Shown here: piece after piece, positions 61,699 to 64,000 of the stretch
Layout: every line of letters begins with the position of its first letter
How positions within the stretch are numbered: the stretch's first letter is position 1
NCBI GenBank assembly: GCA_020721065.1
Contig: DYNM01000004.1
Span: 95,431 to 159,430 of the forward strand
Reading direction: 5' to 3'
From: Thiocystis violascens
Lineage (GTDB): Bacteria > Pseudomonadota > Gammaproteobacteria > Chromatiales > Chromatiaceae
DNA length: 64,000 nt
Translations under genes and position numbers: made by a program
The notes under the pieces: model-generated
Told to the model about the DNA's origin: nothing
The model's database searches: none
The model's input: the letters and a program-made list of their open reading frames with translations, nothing else

Positions 61699-63777
61699 CT
61701 ACCCGCTCACTTCCAATGTTGCCGATGGGCGTTGTAAGAAATTCCCCTGCACATAATCTACTCCCGCCGTCCATAACACCGTTAATGATCGCGCATCTTC
61801 AACGCCAGTGACGACAGTTTTCACATTGAATTCGTGCGCTAAAGTGGCTAATGCGACCAGTCGCTGTTGTTTGGCGGGATCATCTGCCAGCCCTTGCGCA
61901 AAGCTCGAGTTTAATAACACATAATCCAGCGGCAAGTTTTGTAAAATCTGTTCTGGACGCGCCAGCATTCCAAAGCGTTTCACGGCCACCCGACATTTAA
62001 TTTTTTTCAAGGTGTCGATTAAACGCGCCAGCGTTGCTAAATTGGGAGTGACGTTTTCCTCATAAAATTGAAAGGTCAACCAATTACCGCGCACATCAAA
62101 TTCCCGTAAACAATCGCAAATCCACAAGACGATATTTGGATTCAAAAAGCTGTCAGTAGACACATTAAGAAATAAACTAATGCGTTGCCCCGCTTGCCGC
62201 TGTTCACCAATCACTTGAATAGCTGTCCGAATTGCCCACTTTTCAATCTCTTCTAATAACCCCGCTTGCGCTGCTGCTGCAATAATGTCTTGCGTTTCCA
62301 ATGGCGGATCAAGTGCATCTAATAAACGCACCATGACGCTGTAATTTTCTTGATCGTCGCCCATTAAACTGATGATTGGTTGATACACCAATTGGAAATG
62401 CCCGTGTTGTAACGCTTGTTGGAGACGTCGCACGATTTGCGCATCTGCGGGCGCGTCACTGGCTGCCGCCGCTGCAAGCTGCACTGGGCTGGTTTCGGTG
62501 TACAAACACAGCCGATATGCCGCGTTGAGCACGTCCTCAGCCGCGCCAGCACGCTCCCGCACCACATAATGTCCCAGCGCACAATCCGGCGCCGCGTCCT
62601 CGGTTGCGCTGCCAAAACGCGGCAACCGCGCTACCACCAATAACCGATCCGCGATGGCTTGTGCTCCGGCGTCGCTGACCTCGTCAACCAGCACCACAAA
62701 ACCATCGTCATCCAACCGTGCCCAAAATCCCCCTTCCGTCGCCACTCCCGCTGCTAATTGCGTCATCAATGCCGCTCGCTGCGCCAAGTGCTGCGTCAAG
62801 CCCAACTCGCGCAAACCGGCTTGTACCTCTGTTTTCAAACGTAAATAAAAGATCGCAAACGGTCGTTGCACGCGATGTTCGGCGTCCAGATGATCGCCAA
62901 TTGCCGCCAACAGTTGTGGTAAACCGGGCACTGCCGCTGGCGTGTCACCGGCTGGCGCATCAGCCACCGCGACCGGAGGTGCCGCAGGCGCGAGTGCTGG
63001 CGCGGTGAGCGGATGCAGCAGCAAGCGCAAACACGGTTCTTGATCGACTTCAGCGGGTGCTGCCAGCAAACGAGCGTCAAATTGACTGGCATCCGCACGA
63101 CAGCATTGCACCGTCAACTCAACGGGTTCTCCCAGCACATTCGCATCACCGCCGCGCAACAGCTCCCGAATTTGTTTGTGCTGGGCGGGAATAAACAAAT
63201 CAAGAAAAGGGATAGATTGCAGTTCATCAAGATCGGGATAACCAAACAGCGCGAGATACGCGGGATTCGCATCCAGATGTAAACCATCTTGGACGAAAGC
63301 GACCCCGGCGCTGGTGACAGCGATCAGCTCACGGTCGCGCTGTTCACACAACCGCAGCCGCTGCTGCAAACCGGCAGCCTCGCGTCGCCGCTGTAACTCA
63401 TTGAATTCACGCGCCACTGCCAATTTCAGATGCTCGTGATCGTGACGACGCAACAGATCGCGCACCCCGCTGCGGCGAATTTTGGCAAGATGCGCCGCGT
63501 GTTGCTCCGGCTCCTCCAACAACAACAACGGAATATCGCCCAACAACTTGCGATGCGCACTCAACACGCTATCCAAATCGATTTCGCGCTGATAACTGCA
63601 ACACAGGATCAGATCGCAATCGCGCTGGGCAATCACCTCGGCGAGGCGTTCAGCGTGAGGCACGGTCACGCTGTTGGTGGCAATTCCGTCCTCACGCAGG
63701 GCACCGATCAACCGCTCGGCGTCACTCGCGTCGGAAGTAATGATAAGCAGGGTGGCGGTTTGCTTGTGCGCAGACAT
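61699..63777 (-). CDS. FimX-like degenerate GGDEF/EAL protein
   Basis: A 692-residue protein with an N-terminal receiver-like domain (about 8-125), a PAS domain (about 140-260), a Pro/Ala-rich linker, a degenerate GGDEF domain (about 295-430) and a degenerate EAL domain (about 445-690). The length and domain order equal FimX, the type IV pilus regulator. The GGDEF motif reads R-L-D-D-D-G-F and the EAL motif reads S-V-M, with catalytic Glu replaced by Ser. So neither synthesis nor hydrolysis of c-di-GMP is expected. Y-Q-P-I and Y-V-Q-G-N-F-L-Q of the binding pocket remain. It is probably a c-di-GMP receptor. Confidence 0.85.
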   Translation of the reverse strand: MSAHKQTATLLIITSDASDAERLIGALREDGIATNSVTVPHAERLAEVIAQRDCDLILCCSYQREIDLDSVLSAHRKLLGDIPLLLLEEPEQHAAHLAKIRRSGVRDLLRRHDHEHLKLAVAREFNELQRRREAAGLQQRLRLCEQRDRELIAVTSAGVAFVQDGLHLDANPAYLALFGYPDLDELQSIPFLDLFIPAQHKQIRELLRGGDANVLGEPVELTVQCCRADASQFDARLLAAPAEVDQEPCLRLLLHPLTAPALAPAAPPVAVADAPAGDTPAAVPGLPQLLAAIGDHLDAEHRVQRPFAIFYLRLKTEVQAGLRELGLTQHLAQRAALMTQLAAGVATEGGFWARLDDDGFVVLVDEVSDAGAQAIADRLLVVARLPRFGSATEDAAPDCALGHYVVRERAGAAEDVLNAAYRLCLYTETSPVQLAAAAASDAPADAQIVRRLQQALQHGHFQLVYQPIISLMGDDQENYSVMVRLLDALDPPLETQDIIAAAAQAGLLEEIEKWAIRTAIQVIGEQRQAGQRISLFLNVSTDSFLNPNIVLWICDCLREFDVRGNWLTFQFYEENVTPNLATLARLIDTLKKIKCRVAVKRFGMLARPEQILQNLPLDYVLLNSSFAQGLADDPAKQQRLVALATLAHEFNVKTVVTGVEDARSLTVLWTAGVDYVQGNFLQRPSATLEVSG

Positions 63778-63849
63778 CTGGTGTGGCGGCGGAACCTAAA
63801 TAATCACTGACCGGGATTATCGGCTTTTGCGTCCAGTGAGGAAATAATT

Positions 63850-63898
63850 TTACGGCGGCGAGCGCGATGCGAAGCGCAATTGTCCGCCGTAACGGACA
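63850..63898. other. Nested palindromes upstream of the FimX-like gene
   Basis: A 9-bp inverted repeat (63850-63858 against 63884-63892), and overlapping it a 6-bp dyad TGTCCG/CGGACA (63881-63886 against 63893-63898). The two could form alternative hairpins. Located about 75-120 bp upstream of the gene start on the minus strand, where a promoter or operator would be expected. Confidence 0.45.
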
Positions 63899-63945
63899 CC
63901 TTGCGCAATAGCGTCATTACAAAAAATGCGCATTGAATACGCAAT

Positions 63946-63973
63946 AAAAAAGCCCACACATGCGGGCTTTTTT
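63946..63973. terminator. Intrinsic terminator near window end
   Basis: Six A-T plus four G-C pairs (63946-63955 against 63964-63973), an 8-nt loop and long A and T runs on the two sides, so it can work on either strand. It probably ends a gene beyond the right edge of the window. Confidence 0.8.
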
Positions 63974-64000
63974 CATTCAACTATTCCAGCACTGTTATTT

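Overview
The window looks like the chromosome of a gammaproteobacterium. The evidence is the ubiE-ubiJ-ubiB cluster with a DUF971 gene upstream, divergent ffh/ypjD, an alaC-hom pair, mepA and yraN next to a dolP-like gene, an oxyR with both redox cysteines, and a FimX-type protein. I cannot place it below class level. No rRNA, tRNA, CRISPR array, transposase or prophage gene was seen. Coding density is high, and only one gap (20506-20808) exceeds 300 bases.

Layout. 1-4000, minus strand: histidine biosynthesis (hisB, then hisA-hisI-hisE) with crcB downstream, then glucokinase. hisH and hisF are absent, and a 117-bp nested inverted-repeat element lies between hisB and hisA. 4092-7342, plus: alaC, hom, radC. 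7428-14159, plus: an A/V-type ATPase operon (G-like, C, I, K, F, E, A) that ends at a strong terminator without subunits B and D. 14250-20505: an O-antigen-ligase-like membrane protein fused to a parallel beta-helix, a CreA-family protein, and an alpha-E / circularly permuted ATP-grasp pair.

20809-41785 is an exopolysaccharide and protein-sorting locus of the exosortase A (XrtA/PEP-CTERM) type. It holds the giant TPR lipoprotein PrsT, an ExeA-like ATPase carrying an OmpA-like domain, the PrsK/PrsR sigma-54 two-component system, a Wza-type export protein, a Wzz-type chain-length protein, a BY-kinase, an outer-membrane beta-barrel, a polysaccharide deacetylase, a FemAB-like protein, a glycosyltransferase, exosortase A with an EpsI domain, and an asparagine-synthase-like amidotransferase. 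The inferred scheme is polymer synthesis and export coupled to sorting of PEP-CTERM proteins made elsewhere, under PrsK/PrsR control. The middle of this locus is visibly richer in A+T than its flanks.

41789-44322: a response regulator and a hybrid kinase with Hpt domain. 44346-50697: ubiquinone biosynthesis (ubiE-ubiJ-ubiB), DUF971, DUF29, exonuclease III and a GlcD/D-LDH-type FAD oxidase. 50694-57057: BON lipoprotein, yraN, mepA, ffh, ypjD, DUF423, rsmE, lgt and a small unknown gene. 57225-63777: oxyR divergent from clpB (with a plausible sigma-32 promoter), aat, and a FimX-like degenerate GGDEF/EAL protein.

The best leads for novelty are the ATPase operon without B and D, the ligase/beta-helix fusion, the OmpA-tailed XrtA ATPase, the internally duplicated PrsT, and the inverted-repeat element. 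All family assignments come from reading motifs by eye. No database search was run.
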